A stretch of DNA of 35,359 nt from Thauera phenolivorans. Its GTDB lineage: Bacteria; Pseudomonadota; Gammaproteobacteria; Burkholderiales; Rhodocyclaceae. The DNA lies in the NCBI RefSeq assembly GCF_001696715.1, contig NZ_MBFM01000006.1, positions 37,879 to 73,237 of the forward strand, written 5' to 3'. Each line of letters begins with the position of its first letter. Within the stretch, counting starts at the first letter, position 1. Positions 7,064-17,274 of this stretch are shown in pieces. A program made the translations under genes and the position numbers. The notes beneath the pieces are model-generated. The model was not told the DNA's origin. It worked only from the letters and a program-made list of their open reading frames with translations, and searched no databases.

Positions 7064-8758
7064 TTACATCAACGCGTCGGTCACACCCAGCAGGTGGATC
7101 GCGACCATGGTGATGATGCCGGTCATGACCAGGTAGTAGATCGTCGGGATGATGGTCATGCGCAGCGTCTCGCCTTCGCGGCCGAGCAGGCCCACCGTCG
7201 CCGAGGCGGCGACCACGTTGTGGATCGCGATCATGTTGCCGGCGGCGGCGCCGACCGCCTGCGAGGCCACCAGCATCGCACCGGAGACGTTGATCAGCTG
7301 CGCGGTGTCGAACTGGAACTGGGCCAGCATCAGGTTGGACACGGTGTTCGAGCCGGCGATGAACGCGCCGAGCGCGCCGACCCACGAGGAGAAGAAGGGG
7401 TAGATGTCGCCCACGCTCGTCGCCACCAGCTGCGCCATGGCGCGCGGCATCGAGGGCAGGTCACCCATGTTGACGCCCGAGTTGATGAGGATCCGCACCA
7501 TCGGGATGGTGAAGATGAGCACGAAGCCGGCGCCGAGCAGGGTGCGCGACGACTCGCCGACGGCCGCGGTCAGCTCGGAGAACTTCATGCGGTGCAGCAG
7601 GAAGGTGGCGAGCACGACCAGGACCATGATGCCGCCCGGCAGGTACAGGAACTGGATGCTGCCGGAGACGCCGGTCTCGCCCAGCAGGTTGGTCCAGCCG
7701 AGCACAAGGTTGTTGCTGAAGAAGGCCTTCACGTCGGCATTGACGCGCGACAGGACCAGCAGGCCGGCCAGCAGCACGTAGGGCAGCCAGGCCATCGTGA
7801 TCGACATCGGCGGGCGTGCGGTGAGGCTGTCGAGCTTGATCTGGATGTTGCCCATCCAGTTCGCTGGCCAGTCCTTGGCGTCGGCGAAGTCCCAGTTCTG
7901 CCTGGGCACCAGGAAGCCTGCCTTGGCCGCCGGCACCACCAGCAGCAGGCCAACCAGTGCGCCGATCATCGACGGGAACTCGGGCCCGAGGAAGACCCCC
8001 GCAGCGGCGTAGGGCACCACGAAGGCGATGCCTGCGAAGATGGCGAAGGGTGCGATCGCCAGGCCTTCGGCCCAGGATTTGTTCTTGCCGAAGAAGCGGG
8101 TGAGCATCGCGCACATGAACAGCGGCATGAGGATGCCGACGGTGGCGTGCGTGAGCGCGACTTCGGAGGTGATGAGGCGGAAGAAGACCTCCCAGTTCGA
8201 GCCGTTTTCGACGAGCTGGGTGGTGATGCCCGCCTTGTCCAGGCCACCGGCGACACCGACCACGATCGGCGTGCCGACGGCGCCGAACGACACCGGGGTG
8301 GACTGGATCATCATGCCCATGACCACCGCGGCGAGCGCCGGGTAGCCGAGCGCGACCAGCAGCGGCGCCGCCACTGCGGCGGGCGTTCCGAAACCCGACG
8401 CCCCCTCGATGAAGCAGCCGAAGAGCCAGGCCACGATGATCGTCTGGACGCGGCGGTCGGTGCTGATGCCCGAGAACCCGCCGCGGATGGCGGTGATCGC
8501 GCCCGAGTGCTTCAGGGTGTTGAGCAGCAGGATGGCGCCGAAGATGATCCACAGGATGGCGCCGGTGAGGATCAGGCCCTGGAGGGTGGAGGCGAGGACC
8601 CGGTTGAAGGTCATCTCCCACGCCGTCAGTCCGATCACGGCAGCGCTGACATACACCGCCGGCATCGCGCGCCGGGCAGGCCAGTTGAAGCCGACGAGCA
8701 GGATTGCCGCCAGGATCAATGGCACGAAGGCAAGCAGGGACAACAAGGTCTGGTTCAC
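7064..8758 (-). CDS. lctP: L-lactate permease (LctP/LldP family)
   Basis: A 564-residue polytopic inner-membrane protein with a dozen or so hydrophobic segments, matching the lactate permease family length (about 550). Characteristic stretches are [40 protein letters not shown] and the C-terminal [20 protein letters not shown]. It imports L-lactate (also D-lactate and glycolate in relatives) by proton symport. Translation starts at GTG (8756-8758), set by the AGGAGA ribosome site 6 bases before it. It is the last gene after lutA-lutB-lutC, separated from lutC by 163 bases that contain a 21-base palindrome, and is followed by a strong terminator. Confidence 0.95.
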   Translation of the reverse strand: MNQTLLSLLAFVPLILAAILLVGFNWPARRAMPAVYVSAAVIGLTAWEMTFNRVLASTLQGLILTGAILWIIFGAILLLNTLKHSGAITAIRGGFSGISTDRRVQTIIVAWLFGCFIEGASGFGTPAAVAAPLLVALGYPALAAVVMGMMIQSTPVSFGAVGTPIVVGVAGGLDKAGITTQLVENGSNWEVFFRLITSEVALTHATVGILMPLFMCAMLTRFFGKNKSWAEGLAIAPFAIFAGIAFVVPYAAAGVFLGPEFPSMIGALVGLLLVVPAAKAGFLVPRQNWDFADAKDWPANWMGNIQIKLDSLTARPPMSITMAWLPYVLLAGLLVLSRVNADVKAFFSNNLVLGWTNLLGETGVSGSIQFLYLPGGIMVLVVLATFLLHRMKFSELTAAVGESSRTLLGAGFVLIFTIPMVRILINSGVNMGDLPSMPRAMAQLVATSVGDIYPFFSSWVGALGAFIAGSNTVSNLMLAQFQFDTAQLINVSGAMLVASQAVGAAAGNMIAIHNVVAASATVGLLGREGETLRMTIIPTIYYLVMTGIITMVAIHLLGVTDALM

Positions 8759-8781
8759 GATATGTCTCCTCTGGACGGCGC

Positions 8782-8802
8782 ACCCGATCGGGCCGATCGG
8801 GT
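8782..8802. promoter_or_regulatory. 21-base palindrome upstream of lctP
   Basis: Ten-base arms (ACCCGATCGG and its complement) flank one central base. It sits about 24 bases before the lctP start codon, inside the lutC-lctP gap. It could be an operator or an mRNA hairpin that sets the level of lctP relative to lutC. No T-run follows, so it is not a typical terminator. Confidence 0.5.
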
Positions 8803-8921
8803 CGCCGCGTTTGTGGTTTTGTCGTCTCGTGGATGGACGACTTTGTAAAGGTGCAGCGGCGCGCCCCGGAGGGGGACGCGGGTTTCAGCGAGGGGCTACG
8901 CAGGCTCGGTGATTGCGCATC

Positions 8922-9620
8922 TCAGGACGATGCGCCCGGGGTGCTCTTGTCGGCGTCGATGTCGCCGTGGATGTCGTTCTCGACGATGACCACATGCAGA
9001 TGCGCGGGGCCGTGCGCGCCGAGGACGAGGCTGCCCTCGATGTCGGTGGTGCCGCTGGCGCCGGTGATGAGGTTGACGTTGCGCGGCGGGCGCTGCCCGG
9101 CCACGGCCACGGCATAGTCGTCCAGGAAGGCGAGGATGCTGCGCTCGCGCACCATGACGATGTGATGGAGCGGGAGGAAGTTGGCCAGAATCGGCGTTTC
9201 GGGGCCGGAGTGAAAGACGAGCGAGCCCGTCTCGGCGATGCCCCAGCGCGCGATGCCGATGCCGACGACGTCGTCCGGCTTCACCCCGTCACGTGTCTCC
9301 AGCGCAACCCAGTCCAGGTCCTCGAGCACCGCGGCCGGCTGCAGGGCCACATGCGGCGGCAGATCGTGCGCATCGAGGTAGCGCCGGACCGCGGCCGGGA
9401 GCTCGGTGATGTCCTTGATGCGTTCTGCGGTGGCGGCGACCTTGGGGCTGGTGACGCGCGCGATGAATGCGTCCACGAGCGCGCCCGCGGGCAGCTTCGG
9501 GCGGATCGCGTCGAGGTCCTGGAGCAGGGCGTCGGCTTCGCGGCGCGCGGCTTCGGCATCGACCTTGCGGCTGTCGAGCCCGGCCCGCACCGCGTTGAGG
9601 ATTGTTTCGCGTGCGCTCAT
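8922..9620 (-). CDS. lutC: lactate utilisation protein LutC (LUD domain)
   Basis: A 232-residue protein of the LutC/YkgG (LUD) family. Family patterns include VGIGIARWGIAETGSLVF, LPLHHIVMV and the near-C-terminal VNLITGASGTTDIEGSLVLG followed by GPAHLHVVIV. With LutA and LutB it forms the iron-sulfur lactate oxidase that converts L-lactate to pyruvate, as established for the Bacillus LutABC system. The ATG overlaps the lutB stop (ATGA). It starts MSARETILNAVRAGLDSRK. Confidence 0.93.
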   Translation of the reverse strand: MSARETILNAVRAGLDSRKVDAEAARREADALLQDLDAIRPKLPAGALVDAFIARVTSPKVAATAERIKDITELPAAVRRYLDAHDLPPHVALQPAAVLEDLDWVALETRDGVKPDDVVGIGIARWGIAETGSLVFHSGPETPILANFLPLHHIVMVRERSILAFLDDYAVAVAGQRPPRNVNLITGASGTTDIEGSLVLGAHGPAHLHVVIVENDIHGDIDADKSTPGASS

Positions 9621-11029
9621 CGTTTGCCCTCCGAGTCCTTGTACATCGCCATGAAGCTGCGTTTTGCCGGCGCGGGGAATTCACGATACTTGGTCCAGGC
9701 ACCCAGGCCGGGCATGCCACGCACGAGGCCGCCGCGGCTGAACAGGCGCATGACCTTGATCGCGATTGCCGTGCCCAGCCGGTACAGGCGGGGGCGCGAT
9801 GCGACGAAAGTATGGATGCCCAGGCCGAAGCGGGCCGCGGCGGGCTCCAGGCCCTCGCGCCAGGAGCGGTCGCGCCAGCCCCGCAGCAGCGTGGGGATCG
9901 GGATCGCCACCGGACAGACTTCCTGACACTTGCCGTTCATCGTGCACGCGTGTGCAAGATCGCGGGATTGTTCCAGCCCATCGAACACCGGCGTCAGCAC
10001 CGCGCCCATCGGGCCGGGGTAGGTGCCGCCATAGACGTGGCCGCCGAGCTGGCGGAACACGACACAGTGGTTCATGCAGGCGCCGCAGCGCAGGCAGCGC
10101 AGCATTTCCTTGAGTGCCGGGTCGGCGAGCATGCGGGTGCGGCCGTTGTCGACCAGCACGATGTGGAATTCTTCCGGGCCGTCCCGGTCGCCCGCCTGCT
10201 TCGGGCCGCAGTGGAAGGTGGTGTATTGGGTGACGTCCGCCCCGGTCGCCGAGCGCACCAGCAGGCGCAGCATCAGGAAGGCATGCTCGGTGCTGGGGAC
10301 CAGCTTCTCGATGCCGGCGGTGACGATGTGCACGCGCGGCGGCGTGGTGGTCAGCTCGGCATTGCCCTCGTTGGTCACGGTGCACGTGGCGCCGGTGTCC
10401 GCGATGAGGAAGTTTGCGCCCGAGATCGAGACGTCGGCCGACAGGAACTTGTCGCGGAGCTCGCGCCGTGCGCTGGCGACCATCGCCTCGATGGTCTCTT
10501 CCTGGTGTGGCACGCGGTGTGCGCGCTTGAACATCTCGGAGACCTGCTCGCGCGTGCGGTGCATCGACGGCCACACGATATGCGAGGGCCGGTCGCCGCC
10601 CAGCTGCACGATGTGCTCGGCGAGGTCGGTCTCGACACGCTCGATCCCGGCCTCGTCCAGCGCATGGGGCAGGCCGATCTCTTCGCCGAGCATCGACTTC
10701 ACCCGCGTCACCCGCTTCGCGTTCGCCTGCTTGCACAGCGCGACGACGATCTGCGAGGCCTCTTCGGCGGTGCTCGCCCAGTGCACCTTGGCGCCCGAGG
10801 CGATGGCGTTGCGCTCGAATTCGAGCAGGTAGTGATCGAGGTTGGCGATGACGTGGTTCTTGATGCGCTTGCCACGCTCGCGTGCAGCCTCGAATTGCGG
10901 GAACTGCGTCATCGCCACCGCGCGCTTGCGCTCTGCGGTGCCGGTGGTGCGGTCGATCGCGATCTTCAGCGTCGGATCCGCGAGCGCGCGGTCGGCGCGC
11001 AGCTTGAACGATACGGGGGCTTCCTGCAT
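9617..11029 (-). CDS. lutB: lactate utilisation iron-sulfur protein LutB
   Basis: A 470-residue protein: LUD domain (about residues 60-300, with ISGANFLIADTGATCTVTNE) followed by a ferredoxin-like part with two cysteine clusters, C312/C315/C318 with C322 (RCLRCGACMNHC) and C362/C368/C372 (ACTMNGKCQEVCPVAIP), expected to bind two [4Fe-4S] clusters. It is the electron-transfer subunit of LutABC lactate oxidase. The gene starts 3 bases after lutA stops, and its Shine-Dalgarno (GAGGAC) lies in the end of lutA. The length is normal for the family. Confidence 0.95.
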   Translation of the reverse strand: MQEAPVSFKLRADRALADPTLKIAIDRTTGTAERKRAVAMTQFPQFEAARERGKRIKNHVIANLDHYLLEFERNAIASGAKVHWASTAEEASQIVVALCKQANAKRVTRVKSMLGEEIGLPHALDEAGIERVETDLAEHIVQLGGDRPSHIVWPSMHRTREQVSEMFKRAHRVPHQEETIEAMVASARRELRDKFLSADVSISGANFLIADTGATCTVTNEGNAELTTTPPRVHIVTAGIEKLVPSTEHAFLMLRLLVRSATGADVTQYTTFHCGPKQAGDRDGPEEFHIVLVDNGRTRMLADPALKEMLRCLRCGACMNHCVVFRQLGGHVYGGTYPGPMGAVLTPVFDGLEQSRDLAHACTMNGKCQEVCPVAIPIPTLLRGWRDRSWREGLEPAAARFGLGIHTFVASRPRLYRLGTAIAIKVMRLFSRGGLVRGMPGLGAWTKYREFPAPAKRSFMAMYKDSEGKR

Positions 11030-11032
11030 GGC

Positions 11033-11821
11033 TCAGTCCTCCTCGCCGATTGCCGGGCCCTTGCCCATGCCGGCCAGAATCTCGGCGGCATGGAAGGCGC
11101 GCACCTTCGAGCCCTGGCGCTTGAGCTTGCCCGACATGTTCATCAGGCAGCCGAGGTCGCCACCGAGCAGCAGCTGGGCGCCGCTGCGCTCGATCGCAGC
11201 CGTCTTCTCGGTGACCACGGCGTTCGAGATCGACGAGTACTTGACGCAGAAGGTGCCGCCGAAGCCACAGCACACATCATTGCCCTCGAGCGGCTTGAGC
11301 GTGAGCCCGGAGACCTTGTCGAGCAGGGTGCGCGGCTGGGCGAAGACGCCGAGCTCGCGCAGCCCGGAGCAGCTGTCGTGGTAGGTGAAGCTCGCGTCGA
11401 GCTTCACGTCGCCGGGGGTGAAGTGCATCACGTCCACGAGAAAGCTCATCAGCTCGTAGGTGCGCTCGCCGAGGCGACGCGCGCGCTCGGCCCACGCGGG
11501 GTCGTCGGCGAGCGCCTCGGGGTAGTGCGCGCGGGTCATGCCGACGCACGAGCCCGAAGGGCCGACGACGTAGTCGTAGCCCTCGAAGGTCTCGATGAAA
11601 CGGCGGGCGAGCACGGCGGTGTCGGCCGTGTCGCCGCTGTTGAAGGCCGGCTGTCCGCAGCAGGTCTGCGCTTCGGGCACCTCGACCCGGCAGCCCGCGT
11701 CACGCAACAGCTTGAGCGCCGCGAAGCCGACGCTCGGACGCATCGCATCGACAAGGCAGGTGACGAACAGCCCGACCCGAGGGGAACTCGGTGGAGCTGA
11801 AGTGCTTTGAGGCGTGGTCAT
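11033..11821 (-). CDS. lutA: lactate utilisation protein LutA (CCG-domain)
   Basis: A 262-residue protein with two cysteine-rich CCG motifs (QTCCGQPAFNSGD near the N-terminus and NDVCCGFGGTF in the C-terminal half) plus SGSCVGM and YHDSCSGLRELG, the pattern of GlcF/heterodisulfide-reductase-type subunits and LutA. It is part of the LutABC complex that oxidises L-lactate to pyruvate. It starts 46 bases after pntB ends, behind AAAGGA, so it may be co-transcribed with pntAB; no terminator is evident in the gap. Confidence 0.95.
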   Translation of the reverse strand: MTTPQSTSAPPSSPRVGLFVTCLVDAMRPSVGFAALKLLRDAGCRVEVPEAQTCCGQPAFNSGDTADTAVLARRFIETFEGYDYVVGPSGSCVGMTRAHYPEALADDPAWAERARRLGERTYELMSFLVDVMHFTPGDVKLDASFTYHDSCSGLRELGVFAQPRTLLDKVSGLTLKPLEGNDVCCGFGGTFCVKYSSISNAVVTEKTAAIERSGAQLLLGGDLGCLMNMSGKLKRQGSKVRAFHAAEILAGMGKGPAIGEED

Positions 11822-11867
11822 GGATCGATCCTTTGAAAAAATCCGTCCGAGCGTTGTCGGGTCGGTG

Positions 11868-13283
11868 TCAGGCGTTCAGCGCGCCCAGCACCTCGTCGAG
11901 CATCTTCCGCGCGTCGCCGAAGAGCATCCGGTTGTTCTCCTTGTAGAAGAGCGGGTTGTCGACGCCGGCGTAGCCCGACGCCATGCTCCGCTTCATGACG
12001 ATGGAGGTCTTCGCCTTCCAGACTTCCAGCACCGGCATGCCGGCGATCGGGCTGGCCGGATCCTCCTGGGCCGCGGGGTTCACGATGTCGTTGGCACCGA
12101 TCACGATCGCCACGTCGGTGTCCGGGAAGTCTTCGTTGATCTCGTCCATCTCGAGCACGATGTCGTAGGGCACCTTCGCTTCGGCCAGCAGCACGTTCAT
12201 GTGCCCGGGCATGCGGCCTGCCACCGGATGGATGGCGAAGCGCACGGTCACGCCCTTGTCGCGCAGGATCTTGACGATCTCGCACACCACATGCTGGGCC
12301 TGCGCAACCGCCATGCCGTAACCCGGAACGATGACGACGTTCCTGGCGTCGCGCAGCAGCTCGGCGGTCTCCACCGCGCTGATCGGCGAGACCTCGCCTG
12401 CCGGTTCCGCGCCGCCCGCCGCTGCCGAGGGCGCGCCACCGCCGGTACCGAAACCGCCTGCGATGACGCTGAGGAAGTTGCGGTTCATCGCCCGGCACAT
12501 GATGTAGGACAGGATCGCACCCGAAGAGCCGACCAGGGCGCCCACCACGATGAGCAGGTCGTTGCTGAGCATGAAGCCGGTCGCCGCGGCGGCCCAGCCC
12601 GAGTAGCTGTTGAGCATCGACACCACCACCGGCATGTCTGCGCCGCCGATCGCCATCACCATGTGCACCCCGAAGGCGAGCGCGATCACGGTCATCAGCA
12701 GCAGCAGCGTCATGCCGACGCCGGTGGAGTGCGTGTTCAGGAACCAGTTGCCGAGCAGGATCACCAGCACGAGGCCGACCAGGTTGAGGATGTGGCGCGC
12801 CGGCAGCAGCAGCGGCTTGCCGCCGATCTTGCCGGAGAGCTTGCCGAAGGCGATCAGCGAACCCGAGAACGTGACCGCACCGATGAAGATGCCGATGTAG
12901 ATCTCCACCTCGTGGATGGTCTTCTCGGCGGCGGTGGGGAACACGGTGGAGGTGTCGATGTAGCTGGCGAAGCCGACCAGGCAGGCGGCCAGGCCCACCA
13001 GGCTGTGCATCAGCGCGACGAGCTCGGGCATCTGCGTCATCTGCACCTTCTTGGCGGCGTACAGGCCGACGCCGGCGCCGATGAGAAGCGCGATGATGAT
13101 CCAGGGGAGGCCGCCCGCGCTGACCTGCGGACCGAACACGGTCGCGATGACCGCGAGCGCCATGCCGATCATGCCGAACAGGTTGCCGCGGCGTGCGGTC
13201 TCCGGGTGAGCGAGGCCGCCGAGGCTGAGGATGAAGAGGATGGTGGCGCCGATGTATGAGACGGTGGCCATGCTTGAGGTCAT
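11868..13283 (-). CDS. pntB: NAD(P) transhydrogenase subunit beta
   Basis: A 471-residue membrane protein of the PntB family. The N-terminal part has about nine hydrophobic segments (dII); the C-terminal part is the NADP-binding dIII domain with [39 protein letters not shown] and [15 protein letters not shown]. With PntA it uses the proton gradient to drive NADH + NADP+ to NAD+ + NADPH in the inner membrane. ATG at 13283 is supported by AAGGGG 5 bases upstream; a second Met four codons later has no such site. It begins 10 bases after pntA. Confidence 0.95.
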   Translation of the reverse strand: MTSSMATVSYIGATILFILSLGGLAHPETARRGNLFGMIGMALAVIATVFGPQVSAGGLPWIIIALLIGAGVGLYAAKKVQMTQMPELVALMHSLVGLAACLVGFASYIDTSTVFPTAAEKTIHEVEIYIGIFIGAVTFSGSLIAFGKLSGKIGGKPLLLPARHILNLVGLVLVILLGNWFLNTHSTGVGMTLLLLMTVIALAFGVHMVMAIGGADMPVVVSMLNSYSGWAAAATGFMLSNDLLIVVGALVGSSGAILSYIMCRAMNRNFLSVIAGGFGTGGGAPSAAAGGAEPAGEVSPISAVETAELLRDARNVVIVPGYGMAVAQAQHVVCEIVKILRDKGVTVRFAIHPVAGRMPGHMNVLLAEAKVPYDIVLEMDEINEDFPDTDVAIVIGANDIVNPAAQEDPASPIAGMPVLEVWKAKTSIVMKRSMASGYAGVDNPLFYKENNRMLFGDARKMLDEVLGALNA

Positions 13284-13293
13284 TGTCGTCCCC

Positions 13294-14877
13294 TTATTTG
13301 CGGAACATCGCCAGCATGCGACGCGTGACCGCGAAGCCGCCGAACATATTGACGGCCGTCAGCGCGAGCGCGAAGAAGGCCAGGAACAGGATCAGCCCGT
13401 CGGGTCGGTCGGTCACGCTGTCGGCCAGCGGCGGCGCCACCTGCACCAGCGCACCGATCGCGATGATCGACGAGATCGCATTGGTCACGCTCATCAGCGG
13501 CGTGTGCAGCGACGGCGTGACGTTCCACACCACCATGTAGCCGACGAAGCAGGCCAGCACGAACACCGTGAAGTGCGACAGGAAGCTCGCGGGCGCGTAC
13601 AGCCCGACGAGCAGGAACAACAGCGCACCGACGCCGAACACGGTGGCCAGCGACTTGACCGACATCGGCGCGCCGGCGCCATGGCCGTGGCCCTTGGGCG
13701 CGGCGACCGGCGGGGCGGCCGGTTTCGGGGGCGGCGCCGCCAGCTTGAGCGGTGGCGCCGGCCAGGTGACGGTGCCGTCCTTGATGACGGTCAGGCCACG
13801 GAGAGCATCGTCCTCCATGTTGACGTTGATCACGCCGTCCTTGGTCTTGCACAGCTCCTCGGTCAGGCGCAGGAGGTTGTTCGAGTAAAGGGTGGATGAC
13901 TGCTTGGCCAGGCGGCTGACCAGGTCGGTGTAGCCGATGATGGTGACGCCATGGCGGACCACGGCCTCGCCGGGCACGGTGAGTTCGCAGTTGCCTCCCT
14001 GCTCGGCCGCCATGTCGACGATCACGCTGCCGGGCTTCATGCTCGTCACCATCTCGGCGGTGATGAGCTTGGGTGCCGGCTTGCCCGGAATCAGCGCGGT
14101 GGTGATGATGATGTCGGCGTCCTTGGCCTGCTGCGCGTACATCGCGCGCTGGGCCTGCTGGAAACCCTCGCTCATCACCTTTGCATAGCCGCCGCCACCG
14201 GAGCCTTCTTCTTCGTAGTCGACCTTGACGAACTCGCCGCCGAGCGACACCACCTGGTCGGCGACCTCGGCGCGCGTATCGTTGGCACGGACGATGGCGC
14301 CCAGGTTGGCGGCGGTGCCGATGGCGGCCAGACCCGCCACGCCCGCGCCGGCGATGAACACCTTGGCCGGCGGGATCTTGCCCGCGGCGGTGACCTGGCC
14401 GTTGAAGAAGCGGCCGAACGCATTGGCCGCCTCGATCACGGCGCGGTAGCCGCTGATGCCGGCCATCGAGGTCAGCGCGTCCATCTTCTGCGCACGCGAC
14501 AGCTGGCGCGGCAGCGCATCGATGGCCAGCACCGTGGCCCGCTTGGCCGCGAGCCGCTCCATCAGCTCGGGATTCTGCGCCGGCCACACGAAGCCGATCA
14601 GGGTTGCGCCTTCGCGCATCAGGCCCACTTCTTCCAGCGTCGGTGGGCGCACCTTGAATACGATGTCAGCCCGCGCCCACAAATCGGTCGCGTTGGGCAG
14701 CACCTCGGCGCCAGCAGCGCGATAGTCGTCGTCGGAAAAGTGGGCCGCTTCTCCGGCGCTGCTTTCGACCGCGACGGCGAAACCCAGCTTGACGAGCTTC
14801 ACCACGACCTCGGGAACGGTCGCCACGCGTTTTTCACCAGCGAAGGTTTCCTTTGGAACTCCGATCAGCAAATTCAT
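13294..14877 (-). CDS. pntA: NAD(P) transhydrogenase subunit alpha (single-chain)
   Basis: A 527-residue single-chain PntA (the E. coli protein is about 510), not split into two polypeptides as in some relatives. The N-terminal dI NAD-binding domain begins [20 protein letters not shown] and contains the Rossmann stretch [18 protein letters not shown]. An Ala/Pro/Lys-rich linker (about residues 405-425) leads to four hydrophobic segments at the C-terminus ([20 protein letters not shown] onward). ATG is preceded by TTGAGGAG. In this cluster it most plausibly supplies NADPH for PhaB, which is inference from position. Confidence 0.95.
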   Translation of the reverse strand: MNLLIGVPKETFAGEKRVATVPEVVVKLVKLGFAVAVESSAGEAAHFSDDDYRAAGAEVLPNATDLWARADIVFKVRPPTLEEVGLMREGATLIGFVWPAQNPELMERLAAKRATVLAIDALPRQLSRAQKMDALTSMAGISGYRAVIEAANAFGRFFNGQVTAAGKIPPAKVFIAGAGVAGLAAIGTAANLGAIVRANDTRAEVADQVVSLGGEFVKVDYEEEGSGGGGYAKVMSEGFQQAQRAMYAQQAKDADIIITTALIPGKPAPKLITAEMVTSMKPGSVIVDMAAEQGGNCELTVPGEAVVRHGVTIIGYTDLVSRLAKQSSTLYSNNLLRLTEELCKTKDGVINVNMEDDALRGLTVIKDGTVTWPAPPLKLAAPPPKPAAPPVAAPKGHGHGAGAPMSVKSLATVFGVGALLFLLVGLYAPASFLSHFTVFVLACFVGYMVVWNVTPSLHTPLMSVTNAISSIIAIGALVQVAPPLADSVTDRPDGLILFLAFFALALTAVNMFGGFAVTRRMLAMFRK

Positions 14878-15183
14878 GGCTTCGACTCCTCAATCGATTG
14901 ACCTTGCAGGCGCGGCTGCGCCGAGCGGCACGCCTCGCCGCGCAGCCCGCGGCTTCGAGCTTTCGGTATCGGCTCTCTCGCGAACGTGGGCGCCACACGG
15001 GTTCCACAAAGCGTGGTTCCATGAGCCATGGGTGTGTGCATCGGGTTCCCCCTGTTTTGCTTATTTTGGCGAAGCAGTGCGTGCGTTCACGTCGAGCAAG
15101 CCCAATGGGCTCCGACAGACGCCATCGTCAATCGCATTCGCAGACGTTGGCGTGTGTGCTGGCGGAGCCCAGGCCCACATACA
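14878..15183. other. intergenic region between phaB and pntA
   Basis: 306 bases with no convincing gene. It must hold the phaB 3' end and probably a pntA promoter. A short hairpin, AGCCC-AAT-GGGCT (15099-15111), and a wider pair, GGGCTCCG (15107-15114) with its complement at 15163-15170, are visible but lack a T-run. An AT-richer stretch at about 15053-15072 is the best place for a minus-strand promoter, but I cannot assign -35/-10 boxes with confidence. Confidence 0.4.
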
Positions 15184-15930
15184 TCACTGCATGTGCTGGC
15201 CACCGTTGATGGCGATGTTGGCGCCGGTGACGAAGGCGGCTTCCTCGGATGCCAGATAGATGATCAGACCCGCCACTTCCTCCGGTTTGCCGAGGCGCCC
15301 CAGTGGAATCTGCGGCAGGATCTTGCTGTCCAGCACCTCCTTCGGGATGGCCATGACCATCTTCGTTCCGATATAGCCGGGGGAGATGGTGTTGACCGTG
15401 ACGTTCTTCTTCGCCACCTCGAGCGCCAGCGCCTTGGTGAAACCATGCACGCCGGACTTGGCTGCCGAGTAGTTGGTCTGCCCAAACGCACCCTTGCTGC
15501 CATTGACCGAGGACACGTTGATGACGCGGCCCCAGCCGCGCTCGGTCATGCCGTCGACCACCTGCTTGCTCATGTTGAACAGGCTGTCGAGGTTGGTACG
15601 CAGCACCGCGTCCCAGTTGACCTTGTCCATCTTCTTGAAGGTCATGTCGCGCGTGATACCCGCGTTGTTAACCAGCACATCGACCTCGCCGACCTTCTCC
15701 CGCACCTCGGCCACGGCCTTGGTACATGATTCGAGATCGGCGACGTCGCAAGGCACAGCGAGAATGTCGTGCCCCCTTGCCTTCATGTCGGCGACCCACT
15801 CCGCATGTTTCGTATTTCCGGGCGAATACGTAACGGCTACCCGGTAACCTGCCGCGGACATCTTGGTGGAGATGACCTCACCCAGGCCACCCATGCCACC
15901 CGTAACCAGCACCACACGTGCATTGCTCAT
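15184..15930 (-). CDS. phaB: acetoacetyl-CoA reductase
   Basis: A 248-residue short-chain dehydrogenase of PhaB length. It has the glycine-rich cofactor loop VTGGMGGLGEVIS, NNAG at about 88-91, and catalytic S141, Y154 and K158 (INVSSVNGSKGAFGQTNYSA then AKSG). The FGQTNYSAAKSG and ALEVAKKNVTVNTISPGYI stretches are typical of acetoacetyl-CoA reductases. It reduces acetoacetyl-CoA to (R)-3-hydroxybutyryl-CoA, usually with NADPH, for polyhydroxybutyrate. ATG has GAGGAG 7 bases upstream; the longer open frame upstream runs into phaA and is not used. It lies 35 bases after phaA. Confidence 0.95.
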   Translation of the reverse strand: MSNARVVLVTGGMGGLGEVISTKMSAAGYRVAVTYSPGNTKHAEWVADMKARGHDILAVPCDVADLESCTKAVAEVREKVGEVDVLVNNAGITRDMTFKKMDKVNWDAVLRTNLDSLFNMSKQVVDGMTERGWGRVINVSSVNGSKGAFGQTNYSAAKSGVHGFTKALALEVAKKNVTVNTISPGYIGTKMVMAIPKEVLDSKILPQIPLGRLGKPEEVAGLIIYLASEEAAFVTGANIAINGGQHMQ

Positions 15931-15965
15931 GTTCGTCTCCTCAGTCGCGTCGTTCAGGATTGGAT

Positions 15966-17141
<1,176 letters not shown>

Positions 17142-17219
17142 GGTCCGTTTCCTATCTCGTTGAATGACAACCTGACCTTAGCTCCCCTTGTTATGAGTGG
17201 CAGATGCCTGCCTGGTATC

Positions 17220-17268
17220 GGGGGGGCGGTCAGGGTTGGGGCTGGGGTCAGGGTTGGGGTTGGGGGGC
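17220..17268 (+). repeat. G-rich tandem repeat, possible G-quadruplex
   Basis: Between lpdA and phaA the plus strand carries nine G-runs of three or more within about 50 bases. An 18-base unit, TCAGGGTTGGGGCTGGGG, is repeated in tandem at 17230-17247 and 17248-17265 with one mismatch. The pattern fits a G-quadruplex on the plus strand, which is the template strand for the lpdA-phaA transcript; the RNA would be C-rich. Confidence 0.7.
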
Positions 17269-17274
17269 GAAGCC

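Noticed and set aside
15099-15170. hairpins after phaB as a terminator
   Set aside because: Stems are short or have a loop of nearly 50 bases and no T-run follows, so a rho-independent terminator cannot be claimed.
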